Origin: a virus
Length of the DNA: 24,360 bases
Reading direction: 5' to 3' (one strand)
IMG/VR virus record: IMGVR_UViG_3300025586_000025
Span: 1 to 24,360 of that record
Made by a program: the position numbers and the translations under genes. This document shows positions 1-6,161 of this stretch, piece by piece (the first letter of the stretch is position 1; every line of letters starts with the position of its first letter). Under the pieces are notes generated by a model. That model saw nothing but the letters and a program-made list of their open reading frames with translations, had not been told where the DNA came from and made no database searches.

Positions 1-123
1 AAAGGTTATAAAATTCTTAAAGATACAAATAGAAACCCAAAAGGAATAAGTATTGAAACAGACCCTAAAAAAGTGAAAGACCCTGTTGATAAGATATTTG
101 CTGATATATTTTCAAGATTTTAA
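1..123 (+). CDS. C-terminal end of an unknown protein (partial)
   Basis: An open frame runs in from the left edge and ends at TAA 121-123. Forty residues are visible, starting KGYKILKDTNRN and ending DKIFADIFSRF. It is charged and lysine-rich with no motif I recognise. The first copy of the 21-base leader repeat follows 5 bases after the stop and leads into the next gene, so this looks like the upstream member of the same group of small genes. Function unknown; the start lies outside the window. Confidence 0.6.
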   Translation, partial: KGYKILKDTNRNPKGISIETDPKKVKDPVDKIFADIFSRF

Positions 124-128
124 AAATT

Positions 129-149
129 AAATAAACAATAGATATATGA
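129..149 (+). repeat. Leader repeat, copy 1 of 3
   Basis: A 21-base sequence, AAATAAACAATAG followed by ATATATGA, occurs identically three times (also 353-373 and 1064-1084). Each copy ends on an ATG start codon. There is no Shine-Dalgarno in it. It probably acts as a shared translation-initiation or regulatory leader. Confidence 0.8.
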
Positions 150-358
150 AAGAATTTAATTTTATCATAAAAGGAGAGGTTAATTGCGAAGATTATAATT
201 ATCCAGAATATGAAGTTTTAAAATCAAAACTAATAATATTTTGTGATGAAAATAATCTAAATTATGAATATTATGATGCAGAACGAGTTAAAAAAGCACT
301 TGAAGTTTTAGATTTAAAAGAATTAGAACAAAAAGATGTTGGTAAAACAAATAAATAA
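146..358 (+). CDS. Hypothetical small acidic protein (70 aa)
   Basis: The start ATG is the last part of leader-repeat copy 1. The protein is 70 residues, rich in Glu, Asp, Asn and Tyr, with no signal peptide, membrane segment or cysteine motif (single Cys residues only). The alternating hydrophobic/charged pattern FNFIIKGEV...LKSKLIIFCDENN suggests a small alpha/beta fold. The stop codon TAA lies inside the second copy of the leader repeat, so it is closely tied to the next gene. I do not recognise the family. Position left of the terminase genes and small size fit an accessory or early phage gene; that is inference. Confidence 0.6.
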   Translation: MKEFNFIIKGEVNCEDYNYPEYEVLKSKLIIFCDENNLNYEYYDAERVKKALEVLDLKELEQKDVGKTNK

Positions 359-373
359 ACAATAGATATATGA
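353..373 (+). repeat. Leader repeat, copy 2 of 3
   Basis: Identical to 129-149. It contains the stop codon of the preceding gene (356-358) and the start ATG of the next (370-372), so the whole junction between the two genes is the repeat. Confidence 0.8.
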
Positions 374-648
374 AAAAAGAAAATAATTATATAGATGAGT
401 GTTTAGAGGAGTTTGGAAATATAATAAACCAACATAATAAAATAGATATAAACAGAATTTCTTATAGTTTATGTGAAGATATTGAAACTTTCCTAAAACA
501 AAAACTCCAAAAAGCCATAGATAATAAAGTTGAGGAGATAAGAGAGGAAATTGAAAAACAAGATATAGTAAAAGATAAAGTTGGAAGTTTCTATGATGGA
601 TATATATGTTTCAAAGACCAGATACTTTATTACTTAAAGAATAAATAG
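370..648 (+). CDS. Hypothetical helical protein (92 aa)
   Basis: The start ATG 370-372 ends leader-repeat copy 2. The 92-residue product is mostly predicted helix by eye: IDECLEEFGNIINQHN, then a lysine/glutamate-rich amphipathic stretch KLQKAIDNKVEEIREEIEKQ (about residues 45-64) that could form a coiled coil, and a hydrophobic/aromatic tail FYDGYICFKDQILYYLKNK. No signal peptide or metal motif. It is probably co-transcribed with the gene before it. Family and role unknown. Confidence 0.6.
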   Translation: MKKENNYIDECLEEFGNIINQHNKIDINRISYSLCEDIETFLKQKLQKAIDNKVEEIREEIEKQDIVKDKVGSFYDGYICFKDQILYYLKNK

Positions 649-651
649 ATA

Positions 652-660
652 TGATATAAT
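652..660 (+). promoter_or_regulatory. Extended -10 promoter TGATATAAT
   Basis: TGATATAAT is a perfect TGn-extended -10 element just after the stop of the preceding gene. No good -35 is present at 17 bases, which extended -10 promoters tolerate. Predicted start of transcription is near 667, almost exactly at the base of the inverted-repeat arm at 669. Confidence 0.5.
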
Positions 661-668
661 TGGGTAAG

Positions 669-1006
669 TAGTTCATTGAAATCACGAGTCAGTTAGTTAA
701 TCAAAAATATGTCAGAAATAAGAAATATTCGTTGTGAGTTAGTTAGTGGGGAAGATGTTAGCCATTTTGAAGGGAAATTAAAAACTTTTATTGAGTCATT
801 AGGGCTTGATGTAAGTCAAAGTAAAGCGGCAAAAGATATGTCGCAAACAATACTATGGGATTGGTTTAATTATATAACCAACCATATCACAGACCATTTA
901 TCTGAAAAGAAAAAATGGTATTCTGAAAAATAGAACATTATCTACAAAAGTTGGTTCTGGTTCAGAATAATTATTAGAATTATTGACTCGTGATTTTAGT
1001 GAATTA
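669..1006 (+). repeat. 25-bp inverted repeat enclosing a gene (RNA-stem type)
   Basis: The left arm 669-693 pairs with the right arm 982-1006 without a gap: 25 pairs, 21 Watson-Crick and 4 G-U. The core AAATCACGAGTCA (679-691) matches perfectly. All positions that break the DNA-level inverted repeat (671/1004, 676/999, 678/997, 692/983) are G-U pairs in RNA. The enclosed gene is 709-933, and transcription is predicted to begin at the foot of the left arm. It could be a 5'/3' UTR stem or the ends of a small mobile element. Confidence 0.7.
709..933 (+). CDS. Hypothetical 74-aa protein inside a long RNA stem
   Basis: The 74-residue protein begins MSEIRNIRCELVSGEDVSHF and is probably all helical: a segment around FEGKLKTFIESLGLD (residues 20-34) and a second, tryptophan-rich segment ILWDWFNYITNHITDHL (about 48-64), followed by a basic tail. 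No cysteines beyond one, no signal peptide, no membrane segment. No Shine-Dalgarno precedes the ATG. The gene has its own extended -10 promoter and sits alone between the arms of a 25-bp inverted repeat, so it may be an independently expressed accessory gene. Small helical proteins in such positions are sometimes anti-defence proteins, but I see no motif to support that here. Confidence 0.6.
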   Translation: MSEIRNIRCELVSGEDVSHFEGKLKTFIESLGLDVSQSKAAKDMSQTILWDWFNYITNHITDHLSEKKKWYSEK

Positions 1007-1124
1007 ACCAAATAACAAAAACAACTTATGGAAAAAATGAGAATTTTAGATAAATTAAAAACTAAATAAACAATAGATATATGACCTACAAGTCAGAAAA
1101 CTGTAATTGTCCTTTGAAAGTTTA
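1007..1124 (+). other. Short spacer with two tiny open frames
   Basis: Between the inverted repeat and the structured RNA lie a 13-codon frame (1028-1069, MEKMRILDKLKTK) ending in leader-repeat copy 3, and a 14-codon frame starting at that repeat's ATG (1081-1125, MTYKSENCNCPLKV). The second has a CxC pair and stops at the start of the RNA element. It may be the remnant of a gene cut off by insertion of the 1125-2180 cassette, but it is too short to judge. Confidence 0.3.
1064..1084 (+). repeat. Leader repeat, copy 3 of 3
   Basis: Identical to 129-149 and 353-373. Here the downstream reading frame is only 14 codons long before a TAG, unlike the two other copies, which lead into full genes. 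Confidence 0.8.
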
Positions 1125-1318
1125 GTTCTTAATATATAGGTTAGTTTTTAAAACTTAGTAAGTTAAAATCACAAATCGTAGAAGTGAACTCTGCAATAAG
1201 CACCTGCGAAAGGAAACCCTTGCAAGGTCAGGTTGGAATAACCAGTTGAACTTACTATCCATTATGATTGAGTGCAGTTCATACATGGTAAAAAGTGATT
1301 TATCTATATATTAAGAAC
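1125..1318 (+). ncRNA. Structured RNA candidate of about 194 nt, unknown class
   Basis: The ends 1125-1138 and 1305-1318 pair perfectly over 14 bp, extending to 17 bp with 1139-1141/1302-1304 (one G-U). Inside, 1156-1164 pairs with 1249-1257 (9 bp), while 1185-1188 plus 1191-1195 pair with 1273-1281 (9 bp, 2-nt bulge). These two helices cross, giving a pseudoknot. The central part 1196-1248 holds ACCTG/CAGGT (1202-1206/1229-1233) around a small AAGG/CCTT hairpin. There is no long reading frame in it. The HNH gene follows 59 bases later with a strong Shine-Dalgarno. The order of helices does not fit a group I intron core, and I recognise no riboswitch consensus. It could be the RNA of a small HNH mobile element or a cis-regulator of the cassette. 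Confidence 0.55.
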
Positions 1319-1371
1319 CGAGCTTTTATAAGCAATTGTTCTTTTAAAATTAAATATCAAGAAAGGAGGAA
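1317..1371 (+). repeat. Cassette leader, copy 1 (upstream of HNH gene)
   Basis: The segment from ACCGAGCTTTT through AATTGTTCTTTTA to ATATCAAGAAAGGAGG recurs at 1809-1857 with a few changes and a short deletion. Both copies end in a strong AAGGAGG ribosome binding site. This copy contains a small hairpin GCTT-TTAT-AAGC (1322-1333) missing from the other. Confidence 0.7.
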
Positions 1372-1377
1372 ACTACA

Positions 1378-1623
1378 ATGGCTAAAAGAAGAAGAAGGCG
1401 TAAACCTCGGAAGAAACGCAAAGGTTGCACTAGACACCATATCGTCAATAAAGTTTTTGGTGGCAAAGGTGATGTTGAGAACATTATCTGGCTACACGAA
1501 AAAAGACACGATATGTGGCACAGGGTTTTCAATAACCTTAACTTCTTACAGGTAGCAATGATTTTGGTTCGTGCTAACAATATGGTCAAGGGAACTAACC
1601 TAACTATTACGGAGGTAGACTAA
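1378..1623 (+). CDS. Small HNH-domain protein
   Basis: An 81-residue protein with a very basic start (residues 3-15 nearly all Arg/Lys) followed by an HNH-like core: H20-H21 in TRHHIVNKVFGG, N35 in DVENIIWL, then H44 and H48 in KRHDMWHRVF. This spacing (HH...N...H-x3-H) is that of small HNH proteins, some of which are nucleases and others nucleic-acid-binding derivatives. There are no zinc-binding cysteine pairs. The start is fixed by AAGGAGG at 1364-1370. It lies directly after the structured RNA 1125-1318 and begins a three-gene group with the zinc-ribbon genes. Whether it cuts DNA, and whether the RNA guides or is mobilised by it, cannot be told from sequence. Confidence 0.75.
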   Translation: MAKRRRRRKPRKKRKGCTRHHIVNKVFGGKGDVENIIWLHEKRHDMWHRVFNNLNFLQVAMILVRANNMVKGTNLTITEVD

Positions 1624-1624
1624 A

Positions 1625-1759
1625 ATGAACACAGCTATAACCTGTGAGGAATGTAACAAACCACACCCAGATTTAGTGGAGGTTAAGGTAACTGCTATCT
1701 TCAAAGGCAGAACTAACGATTTGAAGGTTCAGTTAGAGAATAAAATAAAACCACAGTAA
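1625..1759 (+). CDS. 44-aa protein with a CxxC motif
   Basis: The frame begins one base after the HNH stop (TAAAATG) and has its own Shine-Dalgarno, GGAGG near 1611-1615, within the end of the HNH gene. The product begins MNTAITCEECNKPHPD: a single CEEC pair, half of a zinc ribbon, then a beta-like stretch VEVKVTAIFKG and a charged tail. A complete ribbon would need a second CxxC, so this may bind zinc as a dimer, be truncated, or not bind metal. Close coupling suggests it is made with the HNH protein. Confidence 0.55.
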   Translation: MNTAITCEECNKPHPDLVEVKVTAIFKGRTNDLKVQLENKIKPQ

Positions 1760-1808
1760 ATTGAAGGACAAGGTTATGGTGCTTCTTAATCCCCTTTTTT
1801 ATTCTCTT

Positions 1809-1857
1809 ACCGAGCTTTTAAATTGTTCTTTTACATAATAATATCAAGACAAGGAGG
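1809..1857 (+). repeat. Cassette leader, copy 2 (upstream of zinc-ribbon gene)
   Basis: A second copy of the leader at 1317-1371, shared from ACCGAGCTTTT to AAGGAGG, with AATTGTTCTTTTA and ATATCAAGA conserved. It lacks the short hairpin of copy 1. Two genes with the same untranslated leader suggests a tandem duplication or a common regulator. Confidence 0.7.
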
Positions 1858-1862
1858 TGCTT

Positions 1863-2180
1863 ATGAAAGAACAAGAAGGAAGAAAATCGGCTTCTAAAGA
1901 AATAAAGATTTATCCAAAGGGGTACGATATGTTCTGCGAAAATTGCAACGAGAAAACATATTGTCTTTATTTAACCAGAATTGGAAACTTTTGTGGTAAA
2001 TGTGAAGATGAAAGGAGGAAATTTATGGAAAGAATAGATACCAAATGCGAGTTCTGTAACATTCCATTAACTATCCGATTTGTGAGTGATGGTAAAGTTT
2101 ACTGCTATTGCCACAGATGTGGACTTCTTGTGGTACTTCCATTATCAGCCGAAGCTAAGGAGCTGTTGAAAGGTAAGTAA
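1863..2180 (+). CDS. Double zinc-ribbon protein with an internal start
   Basis: The start at 1863 is chosen because AAGGAGG (1851-1857) lies five bases upstream; a GTG at 1857 would overlap that site. The 105-residue product has two CxxC...CxxC ribbons: CENC...CGKC, then CEFC...CHRC. Such ribbons bind zinc and usually contact nucleic acid or protein. A second in-frame ATG at 2025 is preceded by another perfect AAAGGAGG (2011-2018), six bases away, and would yield only the second ribbon (51 residues). A terminator follows at 2210-2246, closing the cassette. Specific function unknown. Confidence 0.7.
   Translation: MKEQEGRKSASKEIKIYPKGYDMFCENCNEKTYCLYLTRIGNFCGKCEDERRKFMERIDTKCEFCNIPLTIRFVSDGKVYCYCHRCGLLVVLPLSAEAKELLKGK
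2011..2027 (+). promoter_or_regulatory. Internal Shine-Dalgarno and in-frame ATG
   Basis: AAAGGAGG at 2011-2018 lies six bases before ATG 2025-2027 inside the zinc-ribbon gene and in the same frame. It encodes ERRK in the long product, so it could be chance, but strong Shine-Dalgarnos are otherwise almost absent from this window. Confidence 0.45.
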
Positions 2181-2209
2181 TCCTATGGGCTTGATATTTA
2201 ATTTAGGTA

Positions 2210-2246
2210 AAAGGGGGAGTATTAAATTACTACCCCCTTTGTTTTT
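2210..2246 (+). terminator. Rho-independent terminator
   Basis: AAAGGGGGAGTA (2210-2221) pairs with TACT-A-CCCCCTTT (2228-2240), 12 bp with one bulged A, loop TTAAAT, followed by GTTTTT. It ends the HNH/zinc-ribbon cassette just before the packaging genes. Confidence 0.9.
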
Positions 2247-2266
2247 GTTAAGAAGTGTAGTATAAT
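2238..2266 (+). promoter_or_regulatory. Sigma70-type promoter of the packaging operon
   Basis: TATAAT at 2261-2266 with TTGTTT at 2239-2244 (16-base spacer) overlaps the tail of the terminator. Predicted start near 2273 gives a leader of about 58 bases to the small terminase. Confidence 0.6.
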
Positions 2267-2330
2267 TATAGGTAACAGACATCAACTATAAACTATAAAA
2301 CTCTTACAAGTTAATTTTAAAAGACAAAAA

Positions 2331-2684
2331 ATGGCTACAAAGAAACAAAAAACAGCAGTAGAAAACCTGGTTGGAAATGGTGGGAATGTAACCAAGGCTA
2401 TGAGAGATGCTAAATACAGTGAAAATACACTAAATACTCCTAAGAAATTAACTGATAGTAAAGGGTATGAAGAACTAATGGAAGAATACTTACCTGATGA
2501 TATGTTATTGAAAGCTTTGGAATCTGATATTAAAGGAAAAAAATTAAACAGGAAAGCAGAACTAGAACTAGCTTTTAAACTTAAAGGAAAAATGACAGAT
2601 AAAGTAGATGTTACTTCTAAAGGAGAAGTTATAAAAGGATTTAATTTTACAAAGCCAGATGACTCCAACAATAAAACCAACTAA
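2331..2684 (+). CDS. terS: Terminase small subunit
   Basis: The 117-residue protein has the typical small-terminase opening: a basic helix ending KKQKTAVENLV, then NGGNVTKAMRDAKYSENTLNTPKKLTDSKGYEELM, a helix-turn-helix-like DNA-recognition region of the kind that binds the packaging site. The middle (residues about 55-95) is charged helix suited to ring assembly, and the tail KGFNFTKPDDSNNKTN would contact the large subunit. Small terminases recognise the viral concatemer and regulate the motor. It overlaps the large-subunit gene by 26 bases, the usual coupling. The gene has its own promoter after a terminator. No Shine-Dalgarno; the start follows an A-rich leader. Confidence 0.85.
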   Translation: MATKKQKTAVENLVGNGGNVTKAMRDAKYSENTLNTPKKLTDSKGYEELMEEYLPDDMLLKALESDIKGKKLNRKAELELAFKLKGKMTDKVDVTSKGEVIKGFNFTKPDDSNNKTN

Positions 2685-4065
2685 AAAACAATACGAGGCT
2701 TGGAAAACTTTAAAGGTAGAAGATGAATGTAAATATCCAGTGTTCGGGGGAGGAGCAGGCGGAGGAAAAAGTTGGATGGGTTGTGAATGGTTATTAACTA
2801 ACTGTTATTTTTACCCGTTAAGTAAATGGTTCATAGGTAGAGAAGAACTATCACGATTAAAGAAATCAACTTTTGTTACATTTCAAAAGGTTTGTAGATT
2901 TCACAACATACCAAGAGATGATTGGAAGTTTAACGGACAAGATAATTACATAGAGTTTAAAAATGGAAGCAGGATTGATTTACTTGATTTAGCTTATAAA
3001 CCTTCAGACCCTTTATATGAGAGATATGGTTCGTCAGAATACTCAGGAGGTTGGATAGAAGAAGCAGGAGAGGTAAACTTCCTTGCTTTTGATGTTTTAA
3101 AGTCAAGAATAGGACGACATATGAACAAGGAAGATAATATCCCTATCAAGATGTTGATTACTTGTAACCCAAAGAAGAATTGGTTATATAAATATGTTTA
3201 TAGACCCTGGAAAGACGGAACACTGGAAAAAGACTTTAAGTTCATTCAAAGTTTATACAACGACAACCCTTACACAGCAGATGATTATGGAGAACAATTA
3301 GCCAGTATTAAAGATAAATCAACCAAAGAAAGATTAATGTTCGGTAATTGGGAATATGATGACGACCCTTCAATCTTAATTGAATACGACGCTATTATAG
3401 ATATGTTTACTAATACTGTTGAGGATAGTGAAGAAAAGTTTATGTCAGTTGATGTAGCAAGATATGGACAAGATAAGACTGTATTTATGTTTTGGAAAGG
3501 TTGGAGAGTATATGATATTAAAGTTTTCACGAAGCAAGGAGTTGATGTGACATCTAATAAATTAAAGGAATTTGCAAAAGACGAACAAATACCATTTAGC
3601 CACGTTATTGTAGATGAAGACGGAGTTGGTGGTGGAGTAGTTGATACCGTGAAAGGTGTTAAAGGCTTTGTAAACAACAGTAGGCAGATAGTTTCAAGGG
3701 AACAAGAAAGAAATAAAATAGAGATAAACTATCAAAACTTAAAGGCACAGTGTTATTACTTACTGGCTGATAGGATAAATGAACATAAAATTGCAGTTAG
3801 AACTAGTGATGAGAGTATAAAAGAGCTTTTAACAGAAGAATTAGAATATGTTAAATCAAAAGATATAGATAATGACGGTAAATTAAAGGTTATAGGCAAA
3901 GATGATGTTAAAGAAGCTATTGGAAGAAGTCCAGACTATTCAGATGCACTAATGATGAGAATATACTTTGAACTACAACCACAATCAATGTTTTCTCAGG
4001 AAGAAATAAGGAGAACACAGGAAATACGATACAATCGTGTTATGAGCAACGATACAGGGCTATAA
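2659..4065 (+). CDS. terL: Terminase large subunit (packaging ATPase/nuclease)
   Basis: The 468-residue protein is a full-length motor subunit that pumps DNA into the procapsid and cuts the concatemer. ATPase: Walker A GGGAGGGKS at 30-38, Walker B-like GWIEEAGE at 131-138 with the catalytic Glu, and the coupling motif TCNP at 168-171. RNase H-like nuclease: D265 in SVDVARYG, the acidic set VDED around 318-321 followed by GVGGG, and D429 in SPDYSDALMM. All expected motifs are present, so it should be active. It overlaps the small subunit gene and is followed after 40 bases by the portal, with a promoter in the gap. Length and motif order fit podovirus and siphovirus large terminases. Confidence 0.95.
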   Translation: MTPTIKPTKKQYEAWKTLKVEDECKYPVFGGGAGGGKSWMGCEWLLTNCYFYPLSKWFIGREELSRLKKSTFVTFQKVCRFHNIPRDDWKFNGQDNYIEFKNGSRIDLLDLAYKPSDPLYERYGSSEYSGGWIEEAGEVNFLAFDVLKSRIGRHMNKEDNIPIKMLITCNPKKNWLYKYVYRPWKDGTLEKDFKFIQSLYNDNPYTADDYGEQLASIKDKSTKERLMFGNWEYDDDPSILIEYDAIIDMFTNTVEDSEEKFMSVDVARYGQDKTVFMFWKGWRVYDIKVFTKQGVDVTSNKLKEFAKDEQIPFSHVIVDEDGVGGGVVDTVKGVKGFVNNSRQIVSREQERNKIEINYQNLKAQCYYLLADRINEHKIAVRTSDESIKELLTEELEYVKSKDIDNDGKLKVIGKDDVKEAIGRSPDYSDALMMRIYFELQPQSMFSQEEIRRTQEIRYNRVMSNDTGL

Positions 4066-4066
4066 T

Positions 4067-4095
4067 TTGTAGTTTATTATTAAAAGTGGTATAAT
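4067..4095 (+). promoter_or_regulatory. Strong promoter giving a near-leaderless portal mRNA
   Basis: TTGTAG (4067-4072), a 17-base spacer, and an extended -10 TGGTATAAT (TATAAT 4090-4095). Transcription should begin near 4102, only about four bases before the portal ATG at 4106. This is the best promoter match in the window. Confidence 0.75.
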
Positions 4096-4105
4096 GTAAG
4101 TAATT

Positions 4106-5872
4106 ATGGAAACAAAATCAAAACTAAAAAGTCAGATTTCGCGGGAGGTAGAACAATTTCTCACCGAAGATGCTAAAATCTCTGATAATTACAACTTCTC
4201 ACAATACAAGACATCTAACAGGATAACTCTGTTTGAAACACATACCTATCCTACAGGTAAAATAGACTCTCTAGGCAACTATAAATACTGGTATGACATT
4301 ATCTCTCCAAGAGTAGATAGCGAAGTAAAGAACATAGATTTTGATACTAAAGATATAACCATTTACTCACCTCGTCCAATAGACGAGTTACCTTGCATTA
4401 TATCTAACCTTAAACTAAAGGAATACCTACGAGAAACAGGACAAGCAGAAGAAATCAACTCAGCTATTGAAGAAGGAAGTGGTTGGGGTAATGTTGTATG
4501 GAAGAAAATAAAAGGAGGCTATGAAAGAGTTGACCTTTCAAACTTCTATGTAATCAACCAAACAGCTGAAACACTAGACGATACACCAGTTATTGAACGA
4601 CATCAGATGACTTCTTCAGAGTTAAGAGCCAAAGCTGATGTATGGGAGAATGTGGATGAAGCCTTAAAAGAATGTAATACCAAGACCTATAAGACAGATA
4701 TAGGAACTACTGAGACAGAAACAACTGTGCCTTATTATGAAATCTATGAAAGAAACGGAGAAATAAGTGTTGCAGACCTTAAAGAAAGCAAAGGTAAGAA
4801 ACCAACAAAAGGAGATGAAGACAAATATATCCTTGCTAAAGTAATAGGAGCAGGAACTAAAGGAAACGCCGCTGGGGTTGATATTAAATACATCTTATAT
4901 GCAGAAGAACTTACAGGAAAGAAGATGTCTGATATTTACAAGGAATTTCACAGAAGCCGTTACAAAAAGAGATGGTGGAGAGAAGGTATCTATGAATTAC
5001 TATTTGACCTACAAGTTAGAGCTAACCAGATAGGAAATCAGATAGCACAAGGGCTAGAATTAGCGTCTAAGACGATTTTAAAGTCAGGTGACCCGCTTAT
5101 ACTACAAAACGTTATAACCGACTTACAGAACGGAGATATCATTAAGTCAGAAGACCTAAGCCAAGTAGTATTAAGAATGGATGCTTTCGACCAACTTATA
5201 GCAGATTGGAATAGAATACTAGAACTTGCTAACGATTTAACCAACTCAAGAGAGATAGTGCAAGGAGTAACACCAGCTTCAGGAACTCCGTTAGGAACTT
5301 CCCAATTACTTAACCAAAATGCAGGTAAACTGTTTGACTTCATAAGAGAGAAGTTTGCAATACCTTTTTCAGAGATATTTGAAAAGTTTGTTATTCCAGA
5401 GTTAATCAAAGACCTTAAAGGACAAGAAATACTAAGACTAACAGGCGATAGTGATATGTTAGGACGACTTCACATCTTATTAGTAGAAGATTGGTATATG
5501 CAAAACCTTGCTATATTACCACCACACACCAACGAAATAGCAGTAACCTTAAAGGAAGACAAGCTAAAAGAGTTGAAAGAACGACCAGAACTACTAATGA
5601 AAGCCACTAAGGACCTATTTAAAGGCTTTAAACCTCATATTTCAGTTGTTATCACAGGAGAACAGGTTAATTTAGATGCAGATTTACAGACTTTAATGGG
5701 ATTTGCTCAATTAGAGCAAGACCCTGTAAGAAGAACAGCTATGATAGAACTTGTAATGAAGAAAAAAGGCATCGACGTTGGAAGTTTGCCAAAAAGTGAC
5801 CCCCAACAGGTTCAACAGCAACAACAACAACAGCAACCAGTTAAAAAAGAAAATAATGAAAAAAGAAACTAG
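4106..5872 (+). CDS. Portal protein
   Basis: A 588-residue protein directly after the large terminase, the standard position of the portal, the twelve-fold ring at the packaging vertex. Supporting features: an N-terminal region with aromatic motifs (FETHTYPTGKIDSLGNYKYW) and ISPRVDSEVKNIDF; a basic RSRYKKRWWREGIYELLFDL segment; a long helix-rich stem region (about 300-420) including LELANDLTNSREIVQG and the PASGTPLGTSQLLNQNAGK loop common in P22-type and related portals; and a helical C-terminal part. The tail ends in a run of eight glutamines (CAA/CAG repeat near 5811-5838) and a basic end. It overlaps the next small gene by 17 bases. No Shine-Dalgarno; the mRNA appears almost leaderless. 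Confidence 0.85.
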   Translation: METKSKLKSQISREVEQFLTEDAKISDNYNFSQYKTSNRITLFETHTYPTGKIDSLGNYKYWYDIISPRVDSEVKNIDFDTKDITIYSPRPIDELPCIISNLKLKEYLRETGQAEEINSAIEEGSGWGNVVWKKIKGGYERVDLSNFYVINQTAETLDDTPVIERHQMTSSELRAKADVWENVDEALKECNTKTYKTDIGTTETETTVPYYEIYERNGEISVADLKESKGKKPTKGDEDKYILAKVIGAGTKGNAAGVDIKYILYAEELTGKKMSDIYKEFHRSRYKKRWWREGIYELLFDLQVRANQIGNQIAQGLELASKTILKSGDPLILQNVITDLQNGDIIKSEDLSQVVLRMDAFDQLIADWNRILELANDLTNSREIVQGVTPASGTPLGTSQLLNQNAGKLFDFIREKFAIPFSEIFEKFVIPELIKDLKGQEILRLTGDSDMLGRLHILLVEDWYMQNLAILPPHTNEIAVTLKEDKLKELKERPELLMKATKDLFKGFKPHISVVITGEQVNLDADLQTLMGFAQLEQDPVRRTAMIELVMKKKGIDVGSLPKSDPQQVQQQQQQQQPVKKENNEKRN

Positions 5873-5996
5873 AAAAAGAGAGCTTGATAAGATGTATAAA
5901 GAACTAACAGACCCAGTAAAACGTCAAGAAGCTCAAAGAAGAACAAGAATAGAGAAAATGTTATCAGATAAAAAAAAAGACACTGGATATGCTTAA
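5856..5996 (+). CDS. Hypothetical basic protein (46 aa)
   Basis: A 46-residue frame overlapping the last 17 bases of the portal gene. I chose ATG 5856 because the longer frame starting at 5778 would lie wholly within portal coding sequence. The product, beginning MKKETRKRELDKMYKEL, is strongly charged and probably one long helix with Lys/Arg-rich ends. It overlaps the next frame by eight bases, so the three are translationally coupled. Function unknown; short charged helical proteins are common between portal and scaffold genes. Confidence 0.55.
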   Translation: MKKETRKRELDKMYKELTDPVKRQEAQRRTRIEKMLSDKKKDTGYA

Positions 5997-6156
5997 AAAA
6001 CAACTAGAAAGCCGAATATTTGACCAAGATAGAAGAATATGTGAATTAGAAGAGTTTGAAAAGATAGGAGATGAGAAGTTATTAGAAGCTTATAAAATCG
6101 TTGATGCTAAACAAAAGGTTATCAATAATATTAAGAAATTATTAAATAATAAATAA
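5989..6156 (+). CDS. Hypothetical coiled-coil protein (55 aa)
   Basis: Starts within the end of the previous gene (ATG 5989-5991, eight-base overlap) and ends at TAA 6154-6156. The 55 residues, MLKKQLESRIFDQDRRICEL onward, form regular heptad-like spacing of Leu/Ile (LEEFEKIGDEKLLEAYKIVD, then VINNIKKLLNNK), so an all-helical coiled coil is likely. No known motif. Tight overlaps on the left and a five-base gap on the right place it in the head-region operon. Confidence 0.55.
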   Translation: MLKKQLESRIFDQDRRICELEEFEKIGDEKLLEAYKIVDAKQKVINNIKKLLNNK

Positions 6157-6161
6157 CAACT

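Noticed and set aside
1225-1250. SRP RNA-like GGTCAGGT...GGAA motif
   Set aside because: Only the first half resembles the SRP domain IV consensus; the required GGAAGCAG side is missing and the pairing does not fit.
1125-1623. Group I intron with an HNH reading frame
   Set aside because: The crossing helices are only 20 bases apart on the 5' side, leaving no room for P4-P6 between P3 and P7, and no split coding exons are visible around it.
1760-1800. Terminator before the second cassette leader (CCCCTTTTTT)
   Set aside because: There is a T-run, but I found no convincing hairpin directly before it.
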